Positions 8,232-16,391 of a stretch of 51,225 nt of DNA are shown here, in pieces. Under the pieces are notes generated by a model that did no database searches, was not told the origin of the DNA, and saw nothing but the letters and a program-made list of their open reading frames with translations. Every line of letters begins with the position of its first letter. The first letter of the stretch is position 1. Source of the DNA: Halorussus amylolyticus (GTDB taxonomy: Archaea; Halobacteriota; Halobacteria; Halobacteriales; Haladaptataceae); the NCBI RefSeq assembly GCF_004143485.2, contig NZ_ML974130.1:119682-170906 (forward strand), in the 5' to 3' direction. A program made the position numbers and the translations under genes.

Positions 8232-8738
8232 GTGTACAGTCTCAGCGTCCCGGTTCCGGGTTCGGTCGAGCGCCTCGCCGAGGACCTTCGACCCGCCCTG
8301 TTCGGATTCGACGCGGTTCGAGACCGCCACTCGCTCGTCTGCAAGCGCCTCGGCGAAGCGCCCGAGGGCGGAACCGCTCGCCTCCGTAAGCAGGTCCGAA
8401 CTGCGCTCGCCGGCGCGCCAGCGTTCGAAATCCGCATCTCCGGCATCGACTACTTCGCACACCCCACCAAGGGGACTGGGCCGGTGGTGTACCTCACGGT
8501 CGAGAGTCCGGGACTGTGGCGAGTCCACAGGCAACTCGTCGACGCGTTCTCCGCCATCGAGGGCCTGGAAGGCGACGATTACACGCCTCACGTCACGCTC
8601 GCCCGCGACGGGAGCATCGAAGCCGCCGAGCGACTGGCCGAACGCGAGGTCGAACCGGTGACGTGGACCGTCTCGCACCTGATTCTCTGGGACGCGACCT
8701 ACGAGGAGACGGTCGCGGAGTTCCCGCTTCCGGCGTGA
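8232..8738 (+). CDS. 2'-5' RNA ligase-like protein (2H phosphoesterase family)
   Basis: A 168-residue member of the haloarchaeal LigT/2H-phosphoesterase group. The chosen GTG gives MYSLSVPVPGSVERLAEDL, which matches the usual N terminus of this group; the longer open frame upstream is Arg-rich and unlike protein. The second catalytic motif is clear (HVTLARDG, about residues 126-133). The first is RHSLVCKRLG near residue 31, which is not a strict HxT and may be a family variant or a weakened site. The family acts on 2',5' or cyclic phosphate ends of RNA, but no substrate can be assigned. A strong terminator hairpin follows immediately. Confidence 0.8.
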   Translation: MYSLSVPVPGSVERLAEDLRPALFGFDAVRDRHSLVCKRLGEAPEGGTARLRKQVRTALAGAPAFEIRISGIDYFAHPTKGTGPVVYLTVESPGLWRVHRQLVDAFSAIEGLEGDDYTPHVTLARDGSIEAAERLAEREVEPVTWTVSHLILWDATYEETVAEFPLPA

Positions 8739-8769
8739 GGCGACTCCGAATCTGCGATTCGGAGTCGCC
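8739..8769 (+). terminator. terminator hairpin after the 2H-phosphoesterase gene
   Basis: Perfect 14-bp arms (8739-8752 and 8756-8769) around the loop TGC begin at the base after the stop codon. There is no strong T run afterwards. Position and stability fit a 3'-end structure between this gene and the convergent aldo/keto reductase. Confidence 0.6.
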
Positions 8770-8836
8770 GACAAGGCAGGGCCGGACTGCTCCGAAGCCG
8801 TCGCGACCGAAGTGCGGTGCGGTTCTCACAGGTGAC

Positions 8837-8912
8837 GTGCGAGCAGGACGATTCAGTTGTTGATTTTGACGCTTCGCCATATTCGCCGTCCTCCGAAGCG
8901 TCCTGCTCGCAC
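8837..8912. other. nested, mutually exclusive inverted repeats in a convergent gap
   Basis: A 14-nt arm at 8837-8850 pairs exactly with 8899-8912. A 9-nt arm at 8868-8876 (GACGCTTCG) pairs with 8894-8902. The two right arms share CGTC, so both stems cannot form fully at once. The element lies between convergent genes and may act as a bidirectional transcript end. Nothing else is visible in 8770-8965. Confidence 0.45.
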
Positions 8913-8965
8913 TCTCCAAACGAGAAACCGCAGGCCACGGCCCCCCAACTGACCCCGTACTGGAG

Positions 8966-9757
8966 TCAGTTCCACGCCGCGTCGTCGGGGTCGATAAGTC
9001 GCTCTCGGCGGCCGATGGCGTCGATGCGTGCGACTTCCTCGGCCGAGAGTTCGAGCGGGTCGAAGTTCGCTCGGAGGTGGGCTTCGCCCGTCGCTTTCGG
9101 GATGGGGACCACGCCCTCGCGCTGGCACAGCCACGCGAGACTGACGGCTTCCGGGGTGGTGTCGCGGTCCTCGGCGATATCGACGAGTTCGGGCACGTCG
9201 CCCGCGTCGCCCCGGAGGAGGGGCGCGTAGGCGACCACTGTGATGTCGCGCTCGCGGCAGTACTCCAGCAGGTCGTTCTGGGGGAGCAGGGGGTGCATCT
9301 CGACCTGATTCGCGACGATTGGCGCGTCGAGAATTTCGCTCGCCTCGTCGAGGAGTTCCGGGGTGAAGTTGCTCACCCCGACGTGTTCGGTCACGCCCTC
9401 CTCGTACAGGCGGTCGAACGCCGGGAGCGTCGTCTCGGCGTCGTAGGCCTCGGTCGGCCAGTGGACGTAGAACAAATCGACCGACTCGACGCCGAGTCGG
9501 CCGAGGCTCTCGGCGGCGGTTTCGGCCACGTCGTCGGGCGCGAGGTTGCTCGGATGGACCTTCGTGGCGAGGAACACGTCGTCGCGGTCCACCGCAGACA
9601 CCGCGATGCCGTCGCCGACGGCGGCCTCGTTGTCGTACATCTGGGCGGTGTCGAGGTGTCTGTAGCCGATTTCGAGCGCGGTCCGGACGGTCTCGGCGCA
9701 CTGCTCGGGGTCGTCGTTGCCGGAGGTGCCGAGGCCCGGACTCGGAACGGTCGTCAT
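8966..9757 (-). CDS. aldo/keto reductase
   Basis: An NADPH-dependent carbonyl reductase of 263 residues. All four catalytic positions of the family are present: D36 and Y41 in GYRHLDTAQMYDNE, K66 in VFLATKVHPS and H99 in DLFYVHWPTE. The NADPH-site segment VVPIPKATGEAHLRAN lies near the C terminus. It follows the MFS transporter gene by 31 nt on the same strand and may share its transcript, but the substrate is unknown. Length and motif spacing match the 2,5-diketo-gluconate-reductase-like subgroup. A cytoplasmic role is expected. Confidence 0.92.
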   Translation of the reverse strand: MTTVPSPGLGTSGNDDPEQCAETVRTALEIGYRHLDTAQMYDNEAAVGDGIAVSAVDRDDVFLATKVHPSNLAPDDVAETAAESLGRLGVESVDLFYVHWPTEAYDAETTLPAFDRLYEEGVTEHVGVSNFTPELLDEASEILDAPIVANQVEMHPLLPQNDLLEYCRERDITVVAYAPLLRGDAGDVPELVDIAEDRDTTPEAVSLAWLCQREGVVPIPKATGEAHLRANFDPLELSAEEVARIDAIGRRERLIDPDDAAWN

Positions 9758-9788
9758 GTGCGTGAACTGTCGGTCGAAGGGGAAAAAG

Positions 9789-11084
9789 CTACGCGCGTCG
9801 GCAACGGTCGTGCGTGTCCGACCCGCGTGTCGCCCCGCGACCGACCGGCGAGCCGAACGCCCGAACCGCGCCGATTCCCGCGAGGAACACCGCGCCGAGG
9901 ACGCCGACCGCGACCAGCGGCGCGGTCGCGTCGGCGACCGCGCCGCCGAGCAGATAGAGCGGCACCCGGACGAGCGCGTACGCCATCGACACCGCGCTCA
10001 GCACCGTCGCGCGCCCGACCGACTCGACGTGGTCGTTGACGTGCTGAGTCACGATGGGGTGGAGCAGCGACTTCGAACCGCGGAGGACGAAGAAGGCCGG
10101 AAGCGCCAGCGGGGACCACACCACAGGCGCGAGCAGAGATACGCCGAGGACGACCGGAACTACCGACACCGCGCCGCGAACGCCGAACCGGCCCCGAACC
10201 GCTCCGGCGTAGTAGCTCGCGACCGCGGAGACCCCGGTGAACGCGGCGTACAGCAGTCCCATCGAGGCGACCGGGACGCCGAGCGTCTCGGTGCTAATCG
10301 GCTGGACGTAGGTGTTGACCGCCTCCACGACGCCGAAGAAGAGCGCGGCGTACACCACGAACCACCGGAGCGGCGGGCGAGTCAACTGCTCGCGCAGGAC
10401 CGGGAGGGCTTCGAGGACGGTGAAGGTCTCGGCGTCTGCGTTCTCTGCACCGTCGCCCACTTCACCGTTGTCGCCGCCTTCGACGTACTGGCGATTCTTC
10501 GGGAGCGTGAGCAGGACGACGACTCCCGCGCCGTTCAGCACGCCCGAGGCGAGGAAGGGGTACCTCGGGTCGATGCTGAACAGGACTCCGCCCGCGAGCA
10601 TGGCGACCACGGTCACCGCCTGCCTGACCGACTCGCCGCGCCCGCGGACGTGCGCGAATCGGTTCTCGTTCAGTTCGGCTTCGAGCGTGTCGTAGAGCCA
10701 CGCGTCTCCCGACCCCGACCGAAAGACGAGCGAGAGGGTCCAGAGAACGTACAGCACTGTCAGACCCGCGTACGACTCGACGACCGCGAACCCCAGAATC
10801 GAGACCGTCATGAACCCCGACCCGAGGAGGAGGCTGTTTCGCCGACCGATTCGGTCGGCGACGTAGCCCGACGGAATCTCGCCGACGACGGTCAGCACGG
10901 CGTACACCACGCTCAGCGTCGAGATGGCGGTGTAATCGAGACCGCGGTCGAGCAGAAAGAGGGTGAAGACGGGCGAAAAGAACCCGAACGACACGGTCGC
11001 CTGATAGACGTAGTATTTGGACACGGGCGACGGCGGTCGGTGGTCGAACACGGGAACGAATCGAGATTGTCGGCCGCCCGTCAA
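9789..11084 (-). CDS. MFS transporter
   Basis: A 12-helix-type major facilitator of up to 431 residues. Motif A is clear in GYVADRIGRRNSLLLG between helices 2 and 3, and hydrophobic helices alternate with short loops throughout. An acidic loop (about residues 205-225) separates the two halves. The start is uncertain: the ATG at 11084 adds about 20 residues before the first helix, while a GTG at 11024 would begin MSKYYVYQATVSFGF and looks more natural for the family. The C terminus is Arg-rich and cytoplasmic. The substrate is not predictable; a drug or small-molecule exporter is a common annotation for relatives. Confidence 0.85.
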   Translation of the reverse strand: MTGGRQSRFVPVFDHRPPSPVSKYYVYQATVSFGFFSPVFTLFLLDRGLDYTAISTLSVVYAVLTVVGEIPSGYVADRIGRRNSLLLGSGFMTVSILGFAVVESYAGLTVLYVLWTLSLVFRSGSGDAWLYDTLEAELNENRFAHVRGRGESVRQAVTVVAMLAGGVLFSIDPRYPFLASGVLNGAGVVVLLTLPKNRQYVEGGDNGEVGDGAENADAETFTVLEALPVLREQLTRPPLRWFVVYAALFFGVVEAVNTYVQPISTETLGVPVASMGLLYAAFTGVSAVASYYAGAVRGRFGVRGAVSVVPVVLGVSLLAPVVWSPLALPAFFVLRGSKSLLHPIVTQHVNDHVESVGRATVLSAVSMAYALVRVPLYLLGGAVADATAPLVAVGVLGAVFLAGIGAVRAFGSPVGRGATRGSDTHDRCRRA

Positions 11085-11157
11085 AAGCGCTCGCTGAAGC
11101 CAATTTGTGTAGACTCGGAAACAAAAGGTCGAAGGTCACGCGCGAGAATCGTCGTCC

Positions 11158-11397
11158 ATGACTGAACGCGATTCTTCGTGGACGCTCCTCGGACTCGGCG
11201 GCGTGGCGAGTCTCTGCTGTCTCGGAAGCGCGGCGGTCGGCGGAGCGGCAATTGGGGGCGCGGCAGTTACTGGCGGTGCGGTCGCGGGGGGTCTCGGCGC
11301 GGGTCTCGTCCAAGTACTCGTGACGGTGCTGACGGTGGCCCTCCTCGGACTCGGATGGAAGGCGTTCGGCCCCGACCCGAAGTGCGAGCGAAATTAG
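11158..11397 (+). CDS. small glycine-rich membrane protein
   Basis: A 79-residue protein with two hydrophobic stretches, LLGLGGVASLCCLGSAAVGGAA (about 10-31) and a second from about 36 to 67. A Gly/Ala/Val-rich hinge joins them, and the tail FGPDPKCERN is charged. A CC pair (residues 20-21) lies in the first helix. It is the only gene on its strand here; its stop overlaps the convergent cupin gene by 4 nt. I do not recognise a function. It resembles the short two-helix proteins that accompany thiol or metal handling, but that is only an impression. Confidence 0.65.
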   Translation: MTERDSSWTLLGLGGVASLCCLGSAAVGGAAIGGAAVTGGAVAGGLGAGLVQVLVTVLTVALLGLGWKAFGPDPKCERN

Positions 11398-11861
11398 TCG
11401 AACCGTCCGGTCTCGGCTCCGCACTCGACGCAAATCGTCACCAGCGCGTCGGCGTCGGGCGCGCGCTCGATGGCGTTCTCGGTTCGGTCGTCGCACTCCG
11501 GACAGTCCCGGCGCATCTCCAGTTCGCCGCCGTCCTTGGGTGCGCCGAGCGCGAGCGAGACCACGCGCTCGTCGCCCCGGTTCACGCCGCGCTGGAACTC
11601 GCCCGGTCCGAACCGGACGACTTCGCCCGAACTCACCTCGACGGGTCCGCCCTCAGTTTCGAACGTGACCGTGCCCGACTCGACGTAGAACACCTCTTCT
11701 TGGTCCGAATGGGCGTGGTAGCCGAACCCGAAGCTGTCGCCGGGTGCGAGTTCGTAGTAGTTCACCGCCACGTCCGTCGTTCCGAGTTGCTTCGTCAGCG
11801 GGCGCTTCACGTCGGCCGGTCCCATCCACGATTCCACGTCCTCGATTCGAATCTTCTTCAT
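11394..11861 (-). CDS. cupin-domain protein with C-terminal zinc ribbon
   Basis: A 155-residue protein. The N-terminal 105 residues are a single-domain cupin with the metal motif GYHAHSDQEEVFYVESG and the second motif GPGEFQRGVNRG. The C-terminal part has two CxxC knuckles (CPEC and CVEC), a zinc ribbon fused to the cupin. I chose the ATG at 11861, giving MKKIRIEDVESWMG. A TATA-like TTAAAC at 11914-11919 predicts transcription starting near 11889, which leaves the upstream TTG without a leader and favours the ATG. Cupins of this size bind a metal and a small ligand; no reaction can be named. Confidence 0.82.
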   Translation of the reverse strand: MKKIRIEDVESWMGPADVKRPLTKQLGTTDVAVNYYELAPGDSFGFGYHAHSDQEEVFYVESGTVTFETEGGPVEVSSGEVVRFGPGEFQRGVNRGDERVVSLALGAPKDGGELEMRRDCPECDDRTENAIERAPDADALVTICVECGAETGRFD

Positions 11862-11972
11862 GGCGGCGGCATGGTCGCCGGGCGACAAAGCCCCACCGAA
11901 CCTTCGACCCGACTTAAACCGTTACGCCGTGATACGGGGACGAAAGCTGGACCCCCGCCCACGTCACGCGGT

Positions 11973-11988
11973 TTTAGCCTCACCTAAA
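11973..11988. promoter_or_regulatory. iron-box-like palindrome before the ferredoxin gene
   Basis: TTTAGCCTCACCTAAA has TTTAG/CTAAA half sites and differs by one base per half from the perfect palindrome at 28106-28123. It lies 20 nt upstream of the first ferredoxin TATA-like element. It resembles operators of DtxR-family iron regulators (SirR/Idr in haloarchaea). Assignment is by resemblance only. Confidence 0.5.
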
Positions 11989-12007
11989 CTTGTTCTCTCG
12001 CCGATAC

Positions 12008-12035
12008 TTTTAAGTAGGGAACTTCGTTTTAAGTA
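12008..12035 (+). promoter_or_regulatory. two tandem TATA-like elements of the ferredoxin gene
   Basis: The 9-mer TTTTAAGTA occurs at 12008-12016 and again at 12027-12035, 19 nt apart. The second is about 27 nt before base 12058 and fits a short leader to the ATG at 12069. The first would start about 19 nt earlier. Two stacked promoters could give two levels of expression. Confidence 0.55.
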
Positions 12036-12059
12036 TCTGCTCGCCGTGGACGGGAGTAG

Positions 12060-12389
<330 letters not shown>

Positions 12390-12452
12390 ATCCGTCTTTC
12401 TCTTCGACGCCGCAGATTCGACAGCAGTGGCGACGCCGACCGCTCGCGAGCG

Positions 12453-12617
12453 CTACTCTGGTCGGTCCATGTCGAGTTCCTGCCGGAGGGACGCCAGCGC
12501 GTCGGCGTCTGCGAGGTACTCGAACTGCTCGCGGAAGTGCACGTCGCAGAGACCCACCCGGACGCCGCCCTTCTCGGGGACGAACGACGCTTCCCGGTCG
12601 CAGTAGTGACACCGCAT
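12453..12617 (-). CDS. small CxxC zinc-finger protein (DUF6757-like)
   Basis: A 54-residue protein beginning MRCHYCDREASFVPEKGG. It has a CxxC pair at residues 3 and 6 and a CDVHF segment that could complete a zinc site, then an acidic helix rich in Leu, Asp and Glu. A TATA-like CATTTAAGG (12641-12649) lies 27-28 nt before this ATG, so the ATG at 12617 is preferred to the upstream one at 12638. It resembles a short, widely conserved haloarchaeal family of unknown function. Small zinc proteins of this kind are common in haloarchaea, and some affect growth or biofilm, but nothing specific can be said. Confidence 0.75.
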   Translation of the reverse strand: MRCHYCDREASFVPEKGGVRVGLCDVHFREQFEYLADADALASLRQELDMDRPE

Positions 12618-12696
12618 ACTCCCGAGTAGGTTCCCCATCGCATTTAAGGCTACGCCTCGGTCGGTTTCGAGCGATTACCTCGAAACCGACCGACAC

Positions 12697-13485
12697 CTAC
12701 AACGAAACGGCCGACCGGAAGTGGCGATACTCCGGCTTCGAGAGACCTGCGCGCCCGAGCGTGTGGTCGTGGGCGTCGCTCCCGCCCGTGGGCACGAGGT
12801 CGTGGTCCGCGATGGCGCGCTCGACCGGACGGGTGTCCACCTCACGGTCGTAGGGATAGTATCGCTCGACGGCGTCGAGATGCTCGGTCAGTTCGAGCGC
12901 GGCCTCGGGGTCGTCGTACCGGAAGGGGTGGGCGAGTCCGACCAGTCCGCACGCGTCGGTCAGGAGTTCGACGCCGCGCTCGAACTCGGTCACGTCGCGA
13001 GCGACGAAGCACGGGCCGCCGTTGCCGATGAGTTCGTCGAACGCTCCCTTGAAGTCGAGGTCGGTGTCCGGGTGGTCCGCGATGGCGCGAGCGACGTGCG
13101 GGCGGCCGATTCCCGCCCGCGCTTCGACGCCGAGGTCCACGCCGAGGTGGTCCTCGACGTTCTCGATGATTCGCTGCCCGCGCTCCTCGCGGTCGGTCTG
13201 GAGTCGGTCCAACTCCGCAGTGAGTTCGGGCGTCGGGGTGACGCCGTAGCCGAGCAGGTCCACCCGCTCGCCGTGGGGGGCCTCGACCCGGAACTCGACG
13301 CCGTGGACGACCGTCACGCCGTCGAGGACGCCGACGGGCGTCGGGAGTTCGGGGTGTAGTCGGTCGTGGTCGGTGACGGCCACGATGGAGACGCCCGCGT
13401 CGCGGGCGGCTTCCGGCAGTTCCGACAGCTCCATCTCGCCGTCGGAGTTGGTCGTGTGGACGTGGAGGTCCGCGAAGACGCTCAT
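12697..13485 (-). CDS. PHP-domain metal-dependent phosphoesterase
   Basis: A 262-residue protein with the polymerase-and-histidinol-phosphatase fold. The metal motifs are FADLHVHTTNSDGEMEL at the N terminus, AVTDHD near residue 38, GLVGLAHPFRYD in the second half and TGGSDAHDHTLGRAG near the end. Length and motif spacing match the TrpH/YciV group, whose characterised members are 5'-3' exonucleases or 3',5'-nucleotide phosphatases. The archaeal substrate is not established. It is a monocistronic gene by spacing; the neighbours on the same strand are 79 nt downstream (the small zinc finger) and far upstream. Confidence 0.88.
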   Translation of the reverse strand: MSVFADLHVHTTNSDGEMELSELPEAARDAGVSIVAVTDHDRLHPELPTPVGVLDGVTVVHGVEFRVEAPHGERVDLLGYGVTPTPELTAELDRLQTDREERGQRIIENVEDHLGVDLGVEARAGIGRPHVARAIADHPDTDLDFKGAFDELIGNGGPCFVARDVTEFERGVELLTDACGLVGLAHPFRYDDPEAALELTEHLDAVERYYPYDREVDTRPVERAIADHDLVPTGGSDAHDHTLGRAGLSKPEYRHFRSAVSL

Positions 13486-13633
13486 ACTCGCTACTCGGCG
13501 CGTCGGGTTCGAAAGCGCTTCGCAACGCTCGTCGGGCGACGTTTCGCGACCGAAACGCCTCCTTTAAGACCTTAAGGCCGACCAAACTCCTCGACGACAA
13601 GCTTTATCATTAACTTTGATTTAGAATCTGGTG

Positions 13634-13918
13634 ATGTCACTGAAACGCGCGACCAAACTGCTCCGCCAACACGACTACCCCGCGACGACCGACCAGCTCG
13701 CCGACTCCTACGGCGAGTACGAACTCGACCTGCCGAACGGAACCGAGACGCTCGGCGACGTGTTCGCACGCGTGGGCGGCGAGACGTTCGACGCGCCCGG
13801 CGAGGCCGAAGCGACCCTCTACTCGGCGGTGAGCAGCAAGGCAATCGGCCGCGAGGGGTACAGCGACCGCGACCCGACCGTGTTGGGAACGACCGGCCCC
13901 GAGCAGGTCAGCTTCTGA
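13634..13918 (+). CDS. conserved haloarchaeal protein (DUF5789-like)
   Basis: A 94-residue acidic protein beginning MSLKRATKLLRQHDYPATTDQ. It ends with the conserved segment SAVSSKAIGREGYSDRDPTVLG. The central LPNGTETLGDVFARVG segment is also typical of the family I know as DUF5789/DUF2795-like. No catalytic motif is visible; helices and a small beta element are likely. I use the ATG at 13634 and not the adjoining GTG: a TATA-like CTTTATC near 13603 places the transcript start at the ATG. A clear hairpin terminator follows at 13946. Function unknown. Confidence 0.78.
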   Translation: MSLKRATKLLRQHDYPATTDQLADSYGEYELDLPNGTETLGDVFARVGGETFDAPGEAEATLYSAVSSKAIGREGYSDRDPTVLGTTGPEQVSF

Positions 13919-13945
13919 CCGACGGCCGCTTTTTCCCGTTTGGCC

Positions 13946-13970
13946 GGACCCGAGCCATCGGCTCGGGTCC
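13946..13970. terminator. bidirectional terminator-type hairpin between convergent genes
   Basis: GGACCCGAGCC and GGCTCGGGTCC form perfect 11-bp arms around the loop ATC. The hairpin lies midway between the DUF5789-like gene and the convergent DUF5784-like gene. On the plus strand a TTTTT run precedes it (13930-13934) rather than follows it. Confidence 0.6.
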
Positions 13971-14014
13971 GACCAACACTATCCGACCAATACTCTCTGA
14001 CCGGCACTACCGTC

Positions 14015-15028
14015 CTACACCCACTCGACGGCTCCGCCGAGGTCTAGCGGCACCGACCCCTTGCTGTAGGCTTCGACGTTGCCGGACGGCCGAGTTCGAA
14101 GCACCACCGCGGGCCGGTGTCGCACGCCCGGCTGTTCGCCCCTGACCGCGTCCCACTCGTCGTCCCGAAAGCTCGAACAGTCCACGAACAGCACTGCGCC
14201 GCCGCCGTGTTTCTTGAGTTGGCCCGTAGTCTTGGTCTCGGCCGTCTCGCGCACCGCCGCGACCGGCGTGGAGGCGCGTCGGCGCGTGGGCGGGCGCGGG
14301 CGGGTGACCTCGACCAGCGGCGATTCGCCGTTTCCGTTCGGCGGGTCGGCCCTGAAGTCGAGCGAGTGGCCCGTCGTGACCTCGATTTCGGGCGTGACCT
14401 CGTAGCCCGCGTCGGTCAGCACCTTCGCGGCGGTGAACTCGCTCATCGCCGACGCCATCCGGACGGGGTCCACCTGCGGACTGGTGCCGAGTTTCGACGC
14501 CATCGTGTATCGATACTCGTCGAGAACGCCGGTTCCGAGGAACTCCTCGTAGAATGAGAGCGCGTCGTCGCGAGTCGCGTCCGGAAATCCGGCGGCGTGT
14601 TCGCGGAAGAACTCCCGGGTGGACTCGCGGCCGTCCTTCGAGAACAGCACCGGGAGGAAGAACCACGCGAGGTGGTCGTGGTCGGCCAGCCACGGCGCTT
14701 CGACTTGCAGGTCAGCGAGGAGTTCTCGCTGCGCCCACCGGGCGATGGGATAGGGAACTTGGTCGAAAGTGTACTTCTCGGTGCGCCAAAGCGTCGAAGG
14801 CGTCTCGGTGTTGCCGAGCCAGAATGCGTCGTCGTCGCTCCAGAGAAAGAGCGCGAGGTCGCCGTTCTCCATCTCGATGCGTCGCGTCTCGTACCCGTTT
14901 GGTCCGGCGTAGTGGGGCGTGAGTATCGTCGCACCGAACTTCCCGTTCAGCGGTTCGTAGAGGTCGCGTTCGACCCTGTTGTCAGTCCACCGCTCCGTAG
15001 AGCGGCGAAAGCGGAGCGGACTTGCCAC
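14015..15028 (-). CDS. conserved haloarchaeal protein (DUF5784-like)
   Basis: A 337-residue protein that I recognise as a haloarchaeal family of unknown function (MASPLRFRRSTERWTDNR at the start, WRTEKYTFDQVPYPIARW in the middle). The C-terminal third contains TPEIEVTTGHSLDFRA followed by a Glu-Val-Thr segment (LVEVTRPRPP) and then KTTGQLKKHGGGAVLFVDCSSFRDDEW. The order E...H-S-L-D-F...E-V-T followed by a hydrophobic strand recalls the core of PD-(D/E)XK nuclease-like folds, but this is only a visual resemblance. It is divergent from the DUF5786-like gene, and the 217-nt gap between them has no other gene. Confidence 0.78.
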   Translation of the reverse strand: MASPLRFRRSTERWTDNRVERDLYEPLNGKFGATILTPHYAGPNGYETRRIEMENGDLALFLWSDDDAFWLGNTETPSTLWRTEKYTFDQVPYPIARWAQRELLADLQVEAPWLADHDHLAWFFLPVLFSKDGRESTREFFREHAAGFPDATRDDALSFYEEFLGTGVLDEYRYTMASKLGTSPQVDPVRMASAMSEFTAAKVLTDAGYEVTPEIEVTTGHSLDFRADPPNGNGESPLVEVTRPRPPTRRRASTPVAAVRETAETKTTGQLKKHGGGAVLFVDCSSFRDDEWDAVRGEQPGVRHRPAVVLRTRPSGNVEAYSKGSVPLDLGGAVEWV

Positions 15029-15245
15029 GGTGGTTTCTTGTCACGCGAGCAATTTACGTGTTTTGTCGCGTCAGACGCGGGCGCGCCGAGGCCGAGACTG
15101 AGTGGTCGGAAACCAACTTTTCCCCGCCGATTCATCCCGAATTTTACCAGAGTCGGGTAATTTGACCTCCTTTCACGGGACGCAAAGAATGTGATTATCC
15201 GTTACATTCATTAGCTCTTGCTCCCTACCCATGAGTGTGGTTGTC

Positions 15246-15422
15246 ATGTCAATGGGTGCCTATGACGAAGCCGAACACGAACGCCGGGAACGTAAGAACA
15301 ACACGGTCGACGTCAGCGACGACGACGACCGGACGACCTACCACGGCACGGTGGAATACGACTCCGGCGATTCGGCGGAGGCCCTCCTCGACCAGTTCGA
15401 AGAAATCAAGGCCGGAAAGTAA
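15246..15422 (+). CDS. small conserved haloarchaeal protein (DUF5786-like)
   Basis: A 58-residue acidic protein, MSMGAYDEAEHERRERKNN at the start and EYDSGDSAEALLDQFEEIKAG at the end. This matches a very conserved haloarchaeal family that I know as DUF5786. The ATG at 15246 is preferred over the one at 15231 because family members begin M(SM)GAYDE. It contains a highly acidic run (DVSDDDD) and a predicted C-terminal helix. No function is known to me. It is followed after 23 nt by the convergent YkgJ-type gene. Confidence 0.82.
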   Translation: MSMGAYDEAEHERRERKNNTVDVSDDDDRTTYHGTVEYDSGDSAEALLDQFEEIKAGK

Positions 15423-15445
15423 GACCGATTTCCAGTTCTGTTATC

Positions 15446-16309
15446 TCACGCTCCCCAGCCGCGGGTCTCGGGAGCGCCGCGTGCGTCCTCGACGCGCTCG
15501 GCGACCTCCGGGTCGGGAGCGTCCGCGCCGAGTTCGCCTGCACGCGACTCCCACTCGTCGATGGCGCGGCCGACCCACGAGTCGGCCGCGCGGGCCTCGG
15601 CGAGCGCGGCCTCGAATCTCTCGTCGTCGGTGGTCGTCGTGCCGGGCGCGGCCGCGACTGCGGCCGCGGCGAACAGCGCGCGGTCGTCGTCGGTCAAGTC
15701 TTCGGACTCGGCGCGTGCGACGACGCCCGCCAGCCGGTCGGGGTCGGGAAAGACGAACACCTTCTGGCCGATGGCTTGCGGTCCGAGCAGGAGCGCCGAC
15801 AGGCCGTCGGGCGGCTCCGAGTCGAGTAGTCGGTCACCGCCGAACGCCGCCTCGACGCGCTCGCACTCGGTCTCGCTCCCGAGTTCGAGGTTGTGACCGG
15901 GGTACTCGGCGCACTCGGTCGGGTAGGTCTCGTCGCCGTGAATCCGACACCGGAGCGTGGTCGGGTCGAGGAACGCGCAGGTCGGAAGCCACGTCGAATC
16001 GGTGTCGAACGGGCCGACGGGCTTGGGAGCCTTCCGGAGTCCGAGGAAGAAGACCGGCCTGCCGTCGATGGCCGCGACCGAGACGCCGTCGATTTCGACG
16101 CCGTCGTCGTCGCGCCAGAGTCGCGGCGTCAGCGCGTCCGCCAGTCCCGCGTCGAGAAACGCCCTCGCGTCGTCGCGGGTCAGCGGAACGAGGTTGTAGG
16201 TGTCGTCGAGCGGGGTTCGGGGGCCTCTGCGTTCGTGGTCGCTCGGGTCGGGCGCGATGGCTCGCCAGTCGAGACAGCAGCCAGCGCACCCCTCGCAGTT
16301 CACCTCCAT
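15446..16309 (-). CDS. YkgJ-family cysteine cluster protein
   Basis: A 287-residue protein with the N-terminal cysteine pattern CEGCAGCC (from residue 5) and the later cysteines in PTCAFLDPTTLRC and TECAEYPGH, as in the YkgJ/zinc- or iron-chelating family. The C-terminal half is Ala/Asp/Glu-rich and probably helical. It has a TATA-like TTTATTTCG about 33 nt before the ATG, predicting a very short leader. Family members are thought to bind Zn or Fe-S, but the role is unknown. The stop is close to the convergent DUF5786-like gene. Confidence 0.85.
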   Translation of the reverse strand: MEVNCEGCAGCCLDWRAIAPDPSDHERRGPRTPLDDTYNLVPLTRDDARAFLDAGLADALTPRLWRDDDGVEIDGVSVAAIDGRPVFFLGLRKAPKPVGPFDTDSTWLPTCAFLDPTTLRCRIHGDETYPTECAEYPGHNLELGSETECERVEAAFGGDRLLDSEPPDGLSALLLGPQAIGQKVFVFPDPDRLAGVVARAESEDLTDDDRALFAAAAVAAAPGTTTTDDERFEAALAEARAADSWVGRAIDEWESRAGELGADAPDPEVAERVEDARGAPETRGWGA

Positions 16310-16391
16310 CGGTATCCCGCGAAGATACGCGGCCGAACGAAATAAACTGTCGGGCGTACGAACACTCGGTGCTTCGGCCGGAGACCGACAC

